Shown: positions 45,490-56,076 of the stretch, piece after piece
How positions within the stretch are numbered: the first letter of the stretch is position 1
How the letters are laid out: each line of letters opens with the position of its first letter
Assembly (NCBI RefSeq): GCF_029784135.1
Contig: NC_073745.1
Location: forward strand, 315,570,787-315,634,786
DNA length: 64,000 nucleotides
Direction: 5' to 3'
Source: Toxorhynchites rutilus septentrionalis
Taxonomy: Eukaryota; Arthropoda; Insecta; Diptera; Culicidae
The notes under the pieces: model-generated
The model's database searches: none
Seen by the model: only the letters and a program-made list of their open reading frames with translations
Told to the model about the DNA's origin: nothing
Made by a program: the position numbers and the translations under genes

Positions 45490-46560
45490 TAAGTGGCAGG
45501 ACTAACGTTTTCCGCCACACGCGCCAGAGAGAAACAAACAACTGTGCGTGGTTTTGTTCTCTTCTTTGTGGGAATTGTTCGTGCTAAGTGTGTTTTATTT
45601 TATTTAACTCGCTTTCCTATTTTATTAACCATAGAATTAAGGAAAAATGTTAATATATTCTAGCAAAAGTATAGTTAAGAGTTTGGCTACTTTAAACCTA
45701 TGTAACTGAGCCTGTAAAAATAAACGAATTAATAAATAAAAAATAAAAGTGTGTATTATTTTGTTTGCGATGAAGGTCGCGGAACAGGTAATTTTTCCGA
45801 GAGCGCGTCATTCGGATGCTTGAACAGCATCCGAAATCGGAATCAGCGAGGCACTTTTCGACGGAGGGCCAAAAGAAATCCACGATTTATAACATGGTTG
45901 CTCGGTTTCACGCTGGAGGACCAACCGCCAACAACAAAAAACCGAATTGGAGCGGAATAAGCGCCGTCAAGCGGACAAAACTGAAAGCTGCCGCCAAGAA
46001 CAAAATTGACGCCAGGAAGTTGGTCAAGAAGCTCGACACATTGCAGGGCACGGTGGTCAGAATTCTGAAGGCGGAGGGCGTAACAAACGTAACAAACGAG
46101 CATCCAGACCGAAGTACACGGAGAAGCAGCTACAGGAAATCCCGGGAAAGTTCCGAAAGCTGCGCCATAAGTACTTTAAGCCGGGTGTCACCATCGTTAT
46201 GGACCAGATGATTCAGTGCGTATTCGAAAGAGGAAAATGTCCGAATTTGGGAGTAAATCTCTGATCTGGAAGGCGATTAGCGTATGTGGAATAATCAGTT
46301 CTCCCCACATCTCTTTCGGAATTATGAACGATGAAATACACAAGAAGGAGATTCTTTAGAAGCCAATCTTGCCATTATTGACGGAGCAAAAGCGTTTATC
46401 TATGTTTTGGCTTGATCTAGCGTTCCGTTTCAAAAGTTTTTCTATTTTTGGTAGTGAAGTATCAGTCATCTCCAGGGAACGACCTGTCGAATCTGCGAAA
46501 GATTGCAATGGCTTAGGATTTTCTCAAAGTCTCTCTCAAAGAAAGTGCCCGTTATAGCGA
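45490..46560 (+). pseudogene. DD37-type transposase relic
   Basis: The leader (CGTGCTAAGTGTGTTTT) and the N-terminal part SESARHFSTEGQKKSTIYNM, VARFHAGG and LQGTVVRILKAEG (helix-turn-helix regions) are readable from about 45800. Further on, in another frame, QLQEIPGKFRKLRHKYFKPG and TIVMD precede a damaged first catalytic site, and FWLDLA replaces the usual FWPDLA of the second. The rest is unreadable. It is the same family as 22285-22620 but not as the element at 13391. Confidence 0.6.
45602..45749 (+). mobile_element. Short retroposed 3' end inside the DD37 relic
   Basis: Flanked by GTGTGTTTTATTTT (45588-45601) and GTGTGTATTATTTT (45750-45763), a target duplication with one change. It ends ATTAATAAATAAAAAATAAA. 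The related relic at 22285-22620 lacks it, which confirms an insertion. A reverse copy is at 16405-16545. Confidence 0.6.
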
Positions 46561-47064
46561 AGATTGGGTCTATCGGATTTGTAATTAAAACGCCAGAAGC
46601 AAAACGGATAATTTTGTTATATTTAGAGGCGAATGTTCGGTGTATTCTTTTGACCTCCTTGTCCTAACAATCCAATTCCATTCATCAACTTGGAGATCAC
46701 AATGCGGTTGAGTGGCTCACTTGTCAAGAATAGTTTTGAGCACAACTAAAATGCTCTAGAAAAATCATAAAGGAAACTCTATTGAGAGGTTCTAGTATAT
46801 TTCTAGAAAGTCAACCTCCAGTTGTGAGTCAGTTGAACAAACATTTCTTTCTTTAGTATTGCTGACGTAAACCTATCTCTTCAGGGAAAAAGCTTCCTTT
46901 TAAGCCGATAAACACATTTCTAACGATAAACAACACAATTCTCATTAGAGCAAAATAACATAAAGAAACCGTTCTTTCCCTAAAACACATGAAAATCGAA
47001 TTAATAACGTCAATGAACATGAAAAACTTTAGGATTACGTCAATAGGCAATAAAAACAACAACT

Positions 47065-47120
47065 GAGCAAATAAGCTGTTGCAAAAACTGACGCGCATAC
47101 CGCGCCTGTTACGCATTTTG
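47065..47120 (+). promoter_or_regulatory. Conserved upstream block of gene D
   Basis: GAGCAAATAA ... GCGCATACCGCGCCTGTTAC, the counterpart of 20701-20750 upstream of gene C. The remaining 46560-47460 has no recognised feature. Confidence 0.35.
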
Positions 47121-47464
47121 CTGGTAAAAAAGTTATTTTCCTTTCAATTTTGCAAAATTTTTGTCGCGAATAAAAATGAAGAAAGACTCTCATTCATTTA
47201 AATAAACGAAAGCGAGTTTCTAGAACAGGAATCACCAATGATTGATTTGTTTGACTGAAAAAGTGAGGCGATACATACGTGAAGAGAAACAAATTGTGTA
47301 TCGAGGTTCAAACATTTATATCCGAAATTGATTAGTAGTGTTTGTATGAGATGAGTCAAAAACGCGAATGTAAAACAAGTGTTCTAACAAAAACACGAGA
47401 AACTCTGTTTTTCGGTTGATCATGTCGAAACAATGAGTTCCATTTAAATCTTCAGTTTCAGGAA

Positions 47465-47471
47465 TATAAAA
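47465..47471 (+). promoter_or_regulatory. TATA box of gene D
   Basis: TATAAAA followed by GCAGCCTGACA and, further on, TTAGTTAGCTTTCATCT, as in gene C. The ATG is 71 bp downstream of the box start, exactly as in gene C. Confidence 0.7.
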
Positions 47472-47535
47472 GCAGCCTGACAGTTACATCCCTGCATTAG
47501 TTAGCTTTCATCTGGTTTTGTGGTACATCGGGAAA

Positions 47536-48462
47536 ATGAAACACTATCTTGCTCTCACTGGAGCCTTGCTCCTGGTAAGCGGAAATCTGGCAGCAGGTTC
47601 ACTTACCGAAACAGTTTCCGGAAAGGTCACGGAAGCGCTGGCTAAGTTCAATGATGCATTGAACACTATCAATACCTCGGTTGCGAACGCCAACAATAAC
47701 ATGGCATCATCATGGATGACTTGGTACGACTTAGCAATAGCCCAATACACGAGCTTGATCGACCGGTTCCAACAGTATCCCATGGTTGACCTGAATTCGT
47801 TAATTTCCGGTCGAAACGATTTGGTTTTCGAACGAAATTATACCACACCTGCCAAGTTGGAAGATGATCCTTACTACACATACATGCTAATTCCAAACGC
47901 AAATCTAGCAGTCAGTCAGATTGGTGATCTCCTTAATGCTGCAGCGGCTGAGATGAGCTCTCAAGCTGTTCCAGCCAATAATTGTCTAAATCAACACGGT
48001 GCATCGCTGACATCCAGTCCAATCACAATAGATCGTGTCACAGACTGTATTCTGGCCGCAAACGGTAAAATTCCCAGAATCGAGGCCAATGTCATCGTAC
48101 ATATCAACGCCGACATCGCATTGGCACCACCGACTTTCAATCTGCTGAATCTCTGCAATGTCCCTGAACCAACCGACTCCAGCTCATCGAACATTTGCCT
48201 AACTCAGGTGAGTAAAATTATGTTACCAATTCTTACAGAACTCTTACTAATTGCATTACTATTGCTCCAACAGTATCTCAGCAGATTCAGCCAGATGAAA
48301 TCCTACCGACTGAAGACCAGTATTGATTCGGTGCGTTCTCAACAGTCCGGGATGATTTTCTCCACCGCGGATCGATGTGTCAGACTGGTCCAAAATGACA
48401 TCCGAGATGCTGTGGATCGCGTAAAGGCAAACTTCGCCAGTTGCCTGTCGACTAGCTCGTAA
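47536..48462 (+). CDS. Gene D: secreted six-cysteine protein, 286 aa, two exons
   Basis: Exon 1 is 47536-48207 (224 codons), the intron 66 bp (48208-48273, GTGAGT...CAACAG, phase 0), exon 2 48274-48462, ending TAA. An upstream ATG at 47518 in frame is not preferred, because the signal peptide begins MKHYLALTGALLLVSGNLAA and gene C starts at the same place. All six cysteines and spacings of gene C are kept. N-glycosylation sites are NTS and NYT. Differences from C cluster around residues 50-70 and 95-120; the segment from SPITIDRVTDCIL to VIVHINAD is almost constant. The intron is a multiple of three with no stop, so an unspliced message would insert 22 residues, many hydrophobic. That is probably chance. 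48470-49745 downstream holds nothing recognised. Confidence 0.85.
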   Translation: MKHYLALTGALLLVSGNLAAGSLTETVSGKVTEALAKFNDALNTINTSVANANNNMASSWMTWYDLAIAQYTSLIDRFQQYPMVDLNSLISGRNDLVFERNYTTPAKLEDDPYYTYMLIPNANLAVSQIGDLLNAAAAEMSSQAVPANNCLNQHGASLTSSPITIDRVTDCILAANGKIPRIEANVIVHINADIALAPPTFNLLNLCNVPEPTDSSSSNICLTQVSKIMLPILTELLLIALLLLQQYLSRFSQMKSYRLKTSIDSVRSQQSGMIFSTADRCVRLVQNDIRDAVDRVKANFASCLSTSS

Positions 48463-49748
48463 AGCTCCATCGCGTGGTAAGATGCGATTATGTGACCATT
48501 GAAAATGACTTACGTTTTTTTGTTCTTGAAATTATGTTACGAATACGGGGTATGATACAATTTCCACCTAATTAAATCGACTTTCCTGCTGATGCAACTG
48601 ATATGAATGACTTTTTTTTCATTATCACAAATCCTTTAACGAGTTCAAATCCAATTCATATCTAGCAATTATCGAAACCTTAAGCTCAGAAACTTCAGGA
48701 GTTGGTGGAATTCTACCTTTCAATTCGATACTAAAATTTGCGATGATGTCTCGAACTTACTCCAGAATAGTTCCCATTACACAGGATTTGAACCTAGCGA
48801 TGAAAGATTTTTTCGGGACCACGTTAGCTAATCGTTGAGCATTAGCCATGATTATCAATGTTTACATTTTACAATACACGACTCAAAGCCACTTGAACGT
48901 TTTGAGCCAATGTTTTGCCGTAATTCATGTATCTAAGAGTGTTGGAGTAATGCTGCAGAATAGATATATGGTAAATATGGTAGTTTGGTTTCTTCGGTGA
49001 AACATCCCAAAATAAAAACAGATGCTAAAATTTTCAAATTACATTTGGCTTTTGTTGTCAGGATAAGTCCATTTGTTTACATCATAGCATCACCAAAATA
49101 AACAGGTCGCTGATCGATTCCTTCACGCTCGCAAAGAAAATCCCAGTCAATACGCTCATGAGCAGGCAAAACTGTTGAATTATTTCAAATCCACGATGTG
49201 TGTTGTCTCAAAACGATTTGAAGAACTTAAAACCAAAGACAAGCAAACTCAGAAGTGGAAGATTTGCAAAGGCAGCTAATCCCAAAACACGAAAGAAGCG
49301 GCTCTTTGCGAACGGGACTTGAGAAAATCGCGACAAAAATGGAAGAAGTTTCGCAATCCCTAGATTAGAAAGTAAAAAAAGGCTGGTTCAAGGCACAAAC
49401 TGTGACGGACCGTAGCGCGAAGAAAAAAATTGTGCTAAAGAAACGCTCATGAAAACACTATGAGAATTTTCTGACGAAATACCATGGCGACGACAAATAG
49501 CTGGACAAGAATTTTATACCTCGTTCAATAGGCAGAGACCCACAAAAAAATCAAAATTTAAAAAAGGTCGAAAATCTGTATATGTGAACTGACACGTAAT
49601 GCTTCCATAACTGCAAATACGCAAATACGTAATTTTGGCGTATATTTTCCCAAAGCATTAAAATAATTCTGATGTTCTGAAGTTCTTGAAAGTAAACGTA
49701 AACAAATACACTGCCAACAGAAATAAGTCATTAGTTACACAATATTAA

Positions 49749-49753
49749 ATTCT

Positions 49754-49785
<32 letters not shown>

Positions 49786-49959
49786 TTCTTCTTCTTCTTC
49801 TTCTTCTTCTTCTTCTTCTTCTTCTTCTTCTTCTTCTTCTTCTTCTTCTTCTTCTTCTTCTTCTTCTTCTTCTTCTTCTTCTTCTTCTTCTTCTTCTTCT
49901 TCTTCTTCTTCTTCTTCTTCTTCTTCTTCTTCTTCTTCTTCTTCTTCTTCTTCTTCTTC
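49749..49959. repeat. (TTC)n microsatellite, about 70 units
   Basis: An almost pure 210-bp run with a single TTCCTC interruption near its start. Translations give polylysine and polyglutamate runs that are not genes. It could have grown from the GAA tail of a reverse-oriented SINE-B, but no SINE body follows at 49960. Confidence 0.95.
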
Positions 49960-50142
49960 GGGCATATCATTCTTACAGATTATATTTCTTTCACGTTAAC
50001 TACAAAATTCAAAAAAAAAAAGTCGACACTGTACCTTTGAAAATGCGAACAGATTAAGTATAATCGAAAGGAAGTGTAAGCATTACATAACAGCGGATCG
50101 GAAAGCTTTTTAATGTAGACCATTATGACAGTTCTCGTACAC

Positions 50143-50687
50143 GGTGACCGGAATAAATCGCCACAGTAAACAACTGCAACAGAAACAACCGCTTAGAAAA
50201 AGTGTAGTAGGCTAGAAATATTTGGCGCGGGAAAAACATCATGTGCCTCACATTTCTATTATAAATTTATTCTCTTGTTCTCGTTTTTCGAAATTTATTC
50301 TGAGGACAATGTAATGGGGACGAAGTCCCCATTTGGCGAGGATAAGGAATCGAGGCGGCCCATGCCGCCAAGATGACGCAATCCGAGTCCACCGCCGACC
50401 CGCCGTCGGAAGCGGCGGTGTCTCGCACGCAAACCTGGGATCCACTGATTGCCCGGTTAGTTTGAAACATAGGATACGATCCTTTAGCAATGTCCGACCG
50501 AGCTCTAGCGAGCGTCGGACGGTATACGTCTGCCCGGGGCGTTACGTTTGCCTGGGGCGATACGTTTGCCCGGTTAATTCTTGTTTTGAAATACAATACC
50601 GCGCCACAATATTTATAGCCTACTACACATTTTATAAGCGGTGGTTTCTGTTGCAGTCGTTTTCTGTGGCGATTTATTCCGGGAACC
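50143..50687. mobile_element. 545-bp MITE with 9-bp target duplication, copy 1
   Basis: CTCGTACAC is duplicated on both sides (50134-50142 and 50688-50696). The ends are imperfect inverted repeats of about 87 bp, starting GGTGACCGGAATAAATCGCC and, reversed, GGTTCCCGGAATAAATCGCC. The interior is GC-rich and contains two hairpins: ATGGGGACGAAGTCCCCAT near 50312 and GTCCGACCG...CGAGCGTCGGAC near 50493-50520. It appears identical to 56432-56976. Frames of 80-180 codons inside it lack any protein-like feature. A 9-bp duplication with GG ends fits Mutator-like or Merlin elements; family not established. Confidence 0.85.
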
Positions 50688-50799
50688 CTCGTACACAACC
50701 AGCAATACTCCCAGTACATTTATATGGGTTTTTTTCTGAGCAAAAAGTAAAAAGTAAAAAATGCAAAAAGCAAAAAGTCAAAAACCAGGGAAAATCAGC

Positions 50800-50905
50800 A
50801 TCATTGTATAAAAATCAGGGAACATTGAGTGTTTGTCAGGATATCAGGGAGCGTGCCAAAACGTCTGGGAAGTCCTGAAAATTCAGGAAGGTTGGCATCT
50901 CTGGG
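50800..50905. repeat. End of an unclassified CAG-type transposon
   Basis: Repeated TCAGGGA words (AAATCAGGGAACATTG, GATATCAGGGAGCG) end in GGAAGGTTGGCATCTCTG. Read in reverse this starts CAGAGATGCCAACCTTCC, like hAT termini. The opposite end was not found. 50910-52070 holds nothing else recognised apart from GACTTTGACATAGGACT-like similarity to 33135-33165. Confidence 0.35.
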
Positions 50906-52077
50906 TCTGAGCCTAGGGTCGCGGACGGGATCTTGACATAGGACTATGATTGTGTCGGAACAACGTTTATGTGTTATATCCGATTTCCCCAGCTCCATGG
51001 TTTTGAAGTCTGTGTTAGCGAATCATCCATTCATTCCTGCGATGGTACCTCAATCGCTGTTCAATTATAACTGAGTGGATTTCCGAGCAGCGCTCGCTTA
51101 TATACCGATTGGTGATTTCAATAGCCTGTTTTGAAAGCAATTTTAAGGAAACATATTTTTGGACGAAAAAGTAACAAGTATATAACGCGTAGACATTTTA
51201 TCTTTCGAATGAAGTGTTTATCATACCATTTCGTTCAGTTGTTTAGGAGCTATTAACGCCCAAAATCTCGGTCTCCGGCGTAACGCTTTTGTTTTCGAAA
51301 CTTTAATTTTACACCTCGGTATAGAAATGAAAGACGTAGTCCTACGTCAAAATTGTTATGGAGTGTCGAATTCGATTGACGCAAAAATTTCATCAATCCA
51401 TCATGAAATGACTAAGCAATTGAAATTGGACAATTCACACAAAAAGTCGTAATCCTACGTCAAAAAGAGATGGTTGATACAATCCAGGTTGCGTTTTGCT
51501 GACTACCAATCTCTTGTTACACTGCTGACATGTTCTTTCTCGCTGACTTATTTTGATGATGTAACGAGCAAAATAGAACAACGAATTTTGTTCTGTTCTG
51601 TCGAGGAAAGTTTTCGCTTCATCGACGGTGTACTCATAGTCGAATTCAATATTCATGTCATCCACATTCTCACTAAAATTAGATGAAGCTGAAATTCGAT
51701 GAAGCATTCGGTACTACGGTCATGTGTTGTGAAAGAATCACAATTTTCAAGTTGTTCCTGAGTTGCAATGGAGTTGAGCACCGTTGTTTTGCACGAATCA
51801 ACGAGAAAATACTCTCCAGACAATCTTGGACGAGTTGTTATGGATATTATTATTATAGCGTATTTTAAAGACTTAATTTATCCTTTTAAAACATATTTTT
51901 GAGATTGTCTAATTGAAAATATGCAAAATCATTAAATTCGCACTAACCAAATGTTACGATTCATAAAAACATAAATTTAAAAAATCTGAAATTTTATGAT
52001 ACTTGGCAACTCTGACATCTTCATGCCATGGCTTCCTTTTTGGGCGACGAAGAAGAGTAAGAAGCCAGTTGTCTGAT

Positions 52078-52312
52078 CTTATCTTAGCTATAAATAACAC
52101 AATAATGATCATATCAACTGTTTCCGCTGTCCGGTCTAACTGGATAATGGAAGAACAGAAGGAATACTCTTACGCCTATATGGCTACTGTGTAATGTGCT
52201 ATTTATAAACATGATAAACATGTGACATGTACACGAATAAAATTCGGTTCTGTTACAACTAAAATGCTAAAGAGCCTAAATAAATAAATGAATAAAAAAT
52301 ATAAATAATATT
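52078..52312 (+). repeat. SINE-A, 3' half
   Basis: Starts at AGCTATAAATAACACAATAA and runs through TATCAACTGTTTCCGCTGTC, GGAATACTCTTACGCCTA, AACTAAAATGCTAAAGAGCC to AATAAATAAATGAATAAAAA, matching the 3' part of the copies at 6476 and 41063. The tRNA-like head is missing. It directly abuts the Helitron's 3' end. Confidence 0.7.
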
Positions 52313-52324
52313 TGTATTAATTCA

Positions 52325-53293
52325 CTAGTCGTCCCGCCCAAAATAGATTTTTTGATTTGAATACTTCCAAACATCCACGTTTTCTTACTAAGTGAATGTT
52401 AGTGAGTCCAATCACTGAACTCTTCATTGATTGATTACCCTTTGACCCTTTACAATTTCCTTTTACTATAAATTGTCTAGTACTTCTACAAAAATTCGTC
52501 CTTATAATATAGAATTACTTTCAGACACAATTCTCGTTCAAGATTCTTCAAGCATTTGGAAATAACATGTTTCTCCGTTGCATGGAATACATGTTTGATA
52601 CAGAGAGTATTACAAAATAGAGGCAGCTCAAATCGGATCATTCCTTCCTCGGGTTTAGGGCACACCAACACATTTTGCCTTCCATTTTTGTTCATATAGA
52701 TAGAAGATATAAGAATGCGTTATTCCGTCTGAAAATCCTTTTTCACTTTCGAACAAAAATCAATTTCGTTAGCGCCAACATCAAATGGAATAACAACGCT
52801 TAGCTATATGTAGAACATATGGGAATTCAATTTTTCCGAATTTCCGATTTTTCTCTCCGCTATATTGATCTACGGGAAGAGACGAATACAACGAAATATA
52901 GATGACTCAAACTGAACCATTCTTTCCTCGGGTTTGGCGCTTACCAACACATTTGGCCTTCCTTTTTTATTTATAGGTATAAGATATGGAAATGCGTTAT
53001 TTCGCCTGAAAATCCATTTCCACTTACGAACAAAGATCAATTTCGATATCGCAAATATCGAATGGACTAACAACGCTTATTATGATGTAATTTTCGAAAA
53101 TGTGGGAATTCAATTTTCCGAATTTTCCGACCTTCCTTCAGGATTTTCCGAATTTTTTTCGATTTTTCTCTCCACTATATTGATCTACGGGAAGAGACGA
53201 ATACAACAAAATACAGGAGGCTAAAATCGGACCATCCCTTCTTCGGGGTTTCCGCTTACCAACAGATTTGCCTTACATTTTTATTTATATAGA
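52325..53293 (-). mobile_element. Non-autonomous Helitron with internal tandem repeats
   Basis: On the minus strand it starts TCTATATAAATAAAAATG after an A (53294) and ends GGGCGGGACGACTAG before a T (52324), fitting Helitron rules: TC start, CTAG end, insertion between A and T, no duplication. The 5' region (GTAAGGCAAATCTGTTGGTA...) is repeated about 2.3 times in units of roughly 300 bp (53293-53215, 53215-52912, 52912-52625), marked by ACCAACA, GATCTACGGGAAGAGACGAA and GAAAATCC words. No Rep/helicase is encoded. It sits about 75 bp beyond the end of the UGT gene. Confidence 0.65.
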
Positions 53294-53366
53294 TTACAGT
53301 CTATCGCTAAGAATTGGATGAAATATAAAACAGTTTACAGTGTACTTATTCAATATATTTCACCAC

Positions 53367-54985
53367 TCATTCGACCTTATTCTTTCGATTCAATTTACCT
53401 AACACGACAACCGCCATCTTTCTGACTAGCCAAATTGTCACTATCACCCCCAACAGCAACACTCCCACGACGTCCAGTAGAGCAAAGCTTACCCACGGCA
53501 GATCAAGTCCCGCTGATCTCAACTGAGGGGCACCCTTGTGTCGAATCACATACTCAATCCAGTAAGCCGCTTCATCCACGGCCGGTACCGGTCGGTCTCT
53601 GAATACCGACGAAACCTTGTCAATGTTCTGCTTATACTCTGGTTTATACAACAACTCGTTCAAAGCCCACCGGAACGATGTTTCGGTTATATTCGGAAAA
53701 TACAATTTAACCGCGTACCCTCCCAAAACGGCTTTGTTCATGTTCAAATGCTGGTCGGCATAAATTGGAACACCCAACATCGGAACAGCGCGATGAACCC
53801 CCTCCTGGGTTCCCAGCAGACCACCGTGGGTGATGAAGACTTTAACATTCGGATGACCAAGAATATCGCTCTGCGGTAACCAGCTTTTGATCAGCACATT
53901 CTTGGGCAAATTCTTCACCGATTCGTCCTCGAACTTCCAAACAACTCGCTGTTTCATCGAACGAAATACGCTCAGAATCGCCGCCAATTTTTCCGGTGGC
54001 ATATCGGAGCTCTTCAGATTCGTTCCCAAGCTGAAGAAAATTGCCCCGTGCTCGGCACCATCCAAAAACTTTTGAATGTCCGCTGGCAGCGACTTGGGTT
54101 CTTTGATGTGCAGGCCACCCACTTGAACCAACCCAGGAACCTTGGCACGAGTCGTGGTGAGTGGCGCGTAGCTGTTCAGCAGAATAACGGACACTTGACG
54201 TTCAAGTTCGGCCACCCTCGGAAGAGGACCCTCAAGATGGGCGAAGTTCTTCTGAGCCATTGCTTCCTGTTTGGGCATGTAGTACACCGACCTTAGCAGC
54301 TGTTCATAGAAGGACACCATTGAGTTGTACATTCGTTGTCGCAGCGTCATCCTATCCGTGTAGGGAAGAAACTCATGCGGGACGTGGGACCACATGTTCA
54401 TCATGCCCATTATTGGACCCATGTACTGCGCGAATCCGAAGGTGCCTACAATGGAAAATATATCACAAAAATTTTTTTGGTATTTTTTACCCATGCAGAT
54501 TTTTTACCAACAGTGACAATCGGCGCCTTGTATTTGTGAGCCAACATGAGATAGGACTCCTGATAAAACTGTTCCGCTAGGATCAAATCGAAGTTACTCT
54601 TATCGTTCACCAGGAAGTCTTTCACGTTTTCCCTGGTGTAACCATACTCGGCCGTTTCCAAGCCCAAACTGTACAGAAAATCAACCAACATGGAATGGAT
54701 CGAAATATCCGTCAGATCGTACAACGAATCCACCTTCACAGATTTCTTCCAAAAATCATAGATGGGAGCTATCCGAATGTCGGTGTAATTTTCGTGCTGT
54801 CGGGATAACGCGTAGTTGCCGATGGCGGTCACCTGATGGCCGCGGTCCAGCAGCTCGTTTATTATGGCATCGATCATCATCCAGTGGCTGCGCCCGGGAA
54901 ATACAAACACCCCCAGAATTCGGGATGCGTGCGAGTGTTGCCATGCTAGGCAGCTCAGGAGCAGGACTGCAAAGAGTTTGGTATT
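53367..54985 (-). CDS. UDP-glycosyltransferase (UGT), first exon missing
   Basis: Transfers sugar from a UDP-sugar (usually UDP-glucose in insects) to small lipophilic compounds, at the ER membrane. Exons found: 54985-54508 and 54445-53367, with a 62-bp intron (54507-54446, phase 1). The first begins at an acceptor (TTTTTAG|AATACC) with a stop just upstream in frame, so a very short phase-0 first exon holding the ATG must lie further up; none is clear before 55900. About 518 residues are visible, near the normal size. A hydrophobic KLFAVLLLSCLAW leader, FPGRSHW with the catalytic His, LILAEQF, the UGT signature FITHGGLLGTQEGVHRAVPM with PIYADQ, a membrane segment VGVLLLGVIVTIWLV near the end and a KNKVE dilysine ER-retrieval tail are all present. 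Intact as far as seen. 54990-55890 is otherwise unclassified. Confidence 0.88.
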
Positions 54986-56076
54986 CTAAAAATATAAACG
55001 TTGACAAAATTAAGAAGCAAAAATATCACAATATGTATTGAAGCAGAAATTTATTCATTGAAACAAAATCTGTTTCGCCGGAAAGGCAACAACTCAGACA
55101 GGACAAAGACACCGGAAATCAACGAACAACCATCAGTGTAGCTTTTACTCAATGGCGACGGCTTCATTCGAGACAAACAGCAAATAGAGCCGGGAGAGGA
55201 GCGACAGTTACGCTGAAAATGTACGATAGACATGACTCCAGGTGAATTCTGCTAGCCGAACAAACATTCGGATAATGCATTGAACTGAGAAAATTAAGTT
55301 CAACAGCTTTCGGTGGAATTTCCACGTGAAAGAGGTTTGGAAAATGCGATAAAACTAGCATTCATCTCATCCTTGTCCTTCCACATAAAATTTCATCCTT
55401 CATTGTTTCATCATGTTGTAGGAATTTTCTAAGACATTTGATTCTCAAGGATTCTTAAGAACCAATCGGCTAATTTTAGATAAATTAAATCTTTGCAAGT
55501 TTATTGAACCTATAGGGATAATGCTACTCGAAAAAGTATCTGGAGTTGGAATAAATAAAATTTCATCAATGTTTTACCCCATCAGTAGTAAGACAGCTTC
55601 CACTAAGAGGACAATTTAAATGTATGGTTAAAAATGCATCAAACTCACGCACTCTTTCTTTTTCTCTGTTTGATTACATTAAGATGATATTATACTATCC
55701 GGCACGGCACGTTTTATGCAAGAAAAATATTATTGCGTGTGTTTTAAATGTGTATGCGAACATACAGTGGAACGGCTCCGCTCATACACAGCACGTTTCA
55801 AACAGGTACATGAAGGAATTCTCTAAAAGAATATCTTGCCGGTGCCGATACGTGCCGGAGCGCGGATTACACCGACGGGTAGCCACATATATATTAGGCT
55901 GTCAAAAAAGTCCTGCGGTATTTCCGCGAGGTGTCGTTGTAAGCGCGTAGTTCTAGTTGTATTCATTGTATCGAGTCATACTATAGCTTGTTGGAAAGGT
56001 ATTTTTGCGCGCTATAATATAGTCCTTGACAGTGTTTTGTTTGGTTAAGTCGTTCGTGAGTTATAGTGTCGCAAAT

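Noticed and set aside
49731..49970. Polylysine and polyglutamate reading frames
   Set aside because: Translations of a pure (TTC)n microsatellite.
50248..50878. Reading frames of 80-181 codons in the 545-bp MITE, repeated at 56537-57044
   Set aside because: They lie inside a non-autonomous element bounded by 9-bp duplications, overlap on both strands and show no domain; their repetition reflects the repeat, not gene duplication.
55051..55233. 60-codon minus-strand frame as first exon of the UGT gene
   Set aside because: Its possible donors (phase 1) do not join in frame to the phase-0 acceptor at 54985, and it encodes no leader.
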